A DNA stretch of 64,000 nucleotides. Source: Bradyrhizobium sp. CCBAU 51627 (GTDB lineage: Bacteria > Pseudomonadota > Alphaproteobacteria > Rhizobiales > Xanthobacteraceae). Each line of letters opens with the position of its first letter. Positions within the stretch are counted from its first letter, which is position 1. A program made the translations under genes and the position numbers. Location: positions 17,642-81,641 of the forward strand of contig NZ_LBJG01000081.1 of the NCBI RefSeq assembly GCF_028128765.1, read 5' to 3'. This document shows, in pieces, positions 62,544 to 64,000 of the stretch. Below the pieces are notes generated by a model. That model worked only from the letters and a program-made list of their open reading frames with translations, did not search any database and had not been told where the DNA came from.

Positions 62544-63698
62544 TCAGGAGCGCGACTTCAACCGCGCGAGCCTCGCCGCAATCTCCTTGTCGCGATGCAG
62601 CGCGCTCAGTTCGTCGATGTCGCTCGAATACGGAATGCCCGGCGGCACGCCGGTGACGCGCGCCACCGCCCTGCCCGCACGCAACGCCTTCGCCGCCGCA
62701 GAGCTGCCGCCGCGCTTGCGCGGCGAATTCGAAGCCTGGTGGCTCGCAGCCGCCTCGCTCTTTTCCAGATCGAGGCGGCGCTGCTCGGCATCCTGAAGCG
62801 CCGAGAGCACCGCGCGCAGCGACGTCACGCATTGCTCGATCTTTTCGTTGTTCTCGTCGATGGCTCGGGAGAGCACCTCGAACTGCGCCTCGAGATCCAT
62901 CTGCCGCGCGATTCCGGCGCGGGCGAGATCGTCGCGGTTGTCAGCAATCGCGCCCTCGATCTTGGCGGTGAGATCGGTCATCTCGCGTTCAATCTCGGTG
63001 CGGCGCGCATTGAGGCGATACTCCTCGGCGCGCGCGGCCGCGAGCGCATCGCGCGCCTCGCTTTCGGCCCGTTCGATCTCGCGGATGGCCTGGCCGACCA
63101 CTTTCAGCTTGTTGTTGCCTTCCGCCTGCTCGATCGCGTCATAGGCGATGCCGGCGATCAGACGCCCGACCCGTGACAGGAAATTCTCGGGAGCGGCTGC
63201 GATGGTGTCCATAGCGTTCTCCTCCTCTGGCAGACTGTTCGGCGTGACGCCGTAGTGAACCTCGAAACCGTCGTCGGTGCGGATCAGATGCGCAGGCACG
63301 CTCTGTCCCCAGCCTTCCGCATAGCCGGCGTAGTCGAAGGGCACGTTGAAGCGCCCTTGCACGGTTGAAATCGAAATGGTTGCCGGGCCCTTGATCTTGG
63401 CGAGCTTGTCGTCGAGCGGCAGGCGGCGACCCTGTGCCGCGCGATACTCGGCGCGGTCGCGCAGGCCCAGCGTCACCAGCCGCGAGGGCAGCGCCGTTTG
63501 TTTTCGGATCGGCTCATAGGCGTGGGCATGCAGCAGCACGACGTTGGAGCCCACATTATGGGTCCGCGCGACCTCATCCAGGATCTCCATCATGCGGTCA
63601 TAGGCCCTGAACGTCGCCTCTATCGCTGCCTTGGCCGCGGGGTCAGGGGCTAGCCTGTAACGCAGCGCCGAAGGCGCATATCGGGGTGACGGGCTCAT
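62544..63698 (-). CDS. Fusion of a TnpB-like N-terminal (WED/REC) domain with PspA/IM30
   Basis: 384 aa from ATG 63698 (GTG 63707 also in frame). Residues ~10-158 resemble the non-catalytic N-terminal half of TnpB/IS605 OrfB and Cas12-like proteins: LRYRLAPDPAAKAAIEATFRAY, an AYEPIRKQTALPSRLVTLGL helix, then the beta-barrel LPLDDKLAKIKGPATISIST-VQGRFNVPF-DYAGY-HLIRTDDGFEVHYGV. No RuvC motifs or zinc ribbon follow. From M163 comes a full PspA/IM30 (222 aa): NFLSRVGRLIAGIAYDAIEQ, QAIREIERAESEARDALAAA, and coiled coil to the end. PspA remodels and protects the inner membrane. First gene of the YqiJ/flotillin operon. The TnpB reading is from memory of family sequences. Confidence 0.8.
   Translation of the reverse strand: MSPSPRYAPSALRYRLAPDPAAKAAIEATFRAYDRMMEILDEVARTHNVGSNVVLLHAHAYEPIRKQTALPSRLVTLGLRDRAEYRAAQGRRLPLDDKLAKIKGPATISISTVQGRFNVPFDYAGYAEGWGQSVPAHLIRTDDGFEVHYGVTPNSLPEEENAMDTIAAAPENFLSRVGRLIAGIAYDAIEQAEGNNKLKVVGQAIREIERAESEARDALAAARAEEYRLNARRTEIEREMTDLTAKIEGAIADNRDDLARAGIARQMDLEAQFEVLSRAIDENNEKIEQCVTSLRAVLSALQDAEQRRLDLEKSEAAASHQASNSPRKRGGSSAAAKALRAGRAVARVTGVPPGIPYSSDIDELSALHRDKEIAARLARLKSRS
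63210..63226 (-). promoter_or_regulatory. Internal ribosome-binding site and start for stand-alone PspA
   Basis: AGGAGG (complement of 63221-63226) lies 8 nt before an in-frame ATG (63210-63212). These bases also encode the run of Glu codons just before M163. A protein begun here is 222 aa and starts MDTIAAAPENFLSRVGRL, exactly where a normal PspA begins. Translation of both the fusion and free PspA is therefore likely. Confidence 0.65.
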
Positions 63699-63707
63699 GG
63701 AAAGCAC

Positions 63708-63730
63708 TAAAGCACCATTTTGGTGCTTTA
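63708..63730. promoter_or_regulatory. Perfect 10-bp inverted repeat upstream of the PspA-fusion operon
   Basis: TAAAGCACCA-TTT-TGGTGCTTTA, no mismatches, 9 nt before the ATG at 63698 and touching the GTG at 63707. A partial direct copy AAAGCAC also stands at 63701-63707. It could be an operator for a dimeric regulator or a leader hairpin blocking initiation. No regulator gene is adjacent in the window. Confidence 0.6.
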
Positions 63731-63921
63731 CAAGAGGGAAGCTCGATCACGTTCCACTGATCCTGAGGCACTCTGGGGATTAGTCGCTGCCGCCCGGGCC
63801 CGCGTTCAAGGCGGGTCATCACCTCTAGATCACCACCCCAAGACTTCTTACACGCAAGGGTTGCAGTTTGTGGAAAGCTTCCGCTTTACCTGGAACACCC
63901 GGCTTCGAAAGCGTGATGGCA

Positions 63922-64000
63922 TTAGGTCCGATAGCCTGAATTTTTGAGGTAGTTGGCGCATTCCTCGGAGGTGAAGGCGTCGAGTGCATGGCCGATTGCG
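63922..64000 (-). mobile_element. IS630-type transposase, 3' end only
   Basis: The last 25 codons of a minus-strand frame that enters from the right edge, ending HALDAFTSEECANYLKNSGY plus RT and stop (TAA at 63922-63924). This resembles the conserved C-terminus of IS630-family transposases (…DAFTPEECANYF..AGY). Whether the element is complete cannot be seen, and its terminal repeat between 63731 and 63921 was not identified. Confidence 0.65.

Noticed and set aside
63720..63947. 75-codon plus-strand open frame at the right end
   Set aside because: Opposite to the transposase end and within intergenic DNA; no start signal or domain.

Overview
The window reads as chromosomal DNA of a Bradyrhizobium-type alphaproteobacterium. 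Reasons: high GC; the order dusB(nifR3)-ntrB-ntrC-ntrY-ntrX-hfq-hflX; fused ispDF; a complete nosRZDFYLX denitrification operon; PopZ, QueC and MazG; and intergenic repeats that resemble ones I remember from Bradyrhizobium genomes. The assignment rests on recognition of gene order and protein families, not on a search.

Layout. 1-6132: the tail of one TRAP transporter, convergent with a second, complete TRAP operon (dctP, fused dctQM) that ends in an acyl-CoA ligase. 6678-16664: a ferritin-like protein divergent from nosRZDFYLX, which encodes N2O reductase with its electron donor, copper-site assembly proteins and flavinylation factor. 16709-20338: an FtsH protease whose 3' end is a shifted copy of part of a neighbouring gene, a secreted unknown protein, and a PilZ-HTH protein. 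20335-24695: a copper amine oxidase gene broken by an in-frame amber codon, a serine hydrolase, and a divergent AraC regulator. 24702-29098: MetNI, a DASS-type anion transporter and an enoyl-CoA hydratase family protein. 29220-30876: cobalt-type nitrile hydratase with its activator. 31046-44605: queC, mazG, hflX-hfq, ntrX-ntrY, ntrC-ntrB-dusB, ispDF and a CinA-type amidase. 44606-50812: an accessory segment bounded by repeats, carrying a ba3-type heme-copper oxidase with three multiheme cytochromes c. 50822-59998: lipA-ratA, mpg, valS, popZ, tolC, a Pcm-like methyltransferase, a small protein and tRNA-Asn. 60148-63698: a three-gene membrane operon (PspA fusion, YqiJ-like, flotillin). The right edge holds the 3' end of an IS630-type transposase.

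How the genes work together. The nos operon and the ba3-like oxidase are both terminal respiratory modules. The ntr block supplies nitrogen and redox sensing, and a candidate NtrC site sits just upstream of dusB-ntrBC. Nitrile hydratase, the amine oxidase locus, the TRAP operons and the acyl-CoA enzymes suggest scavenging of organic nitrogen and carboxylates.

The most unusual object is the first gene of the PspA/YqiJ/flotillin operon. Its first ~160 residues read like the N-terminal half of a TnpB (IS605 OrfB) RNA-guided nuclease without the RuvC catalytic part, fused to a full-length PspA. A strong internal ribosome site could also make PspA alone (222 aa). A perfect 10-bp inverted repeat lies directly upstream of the gene.
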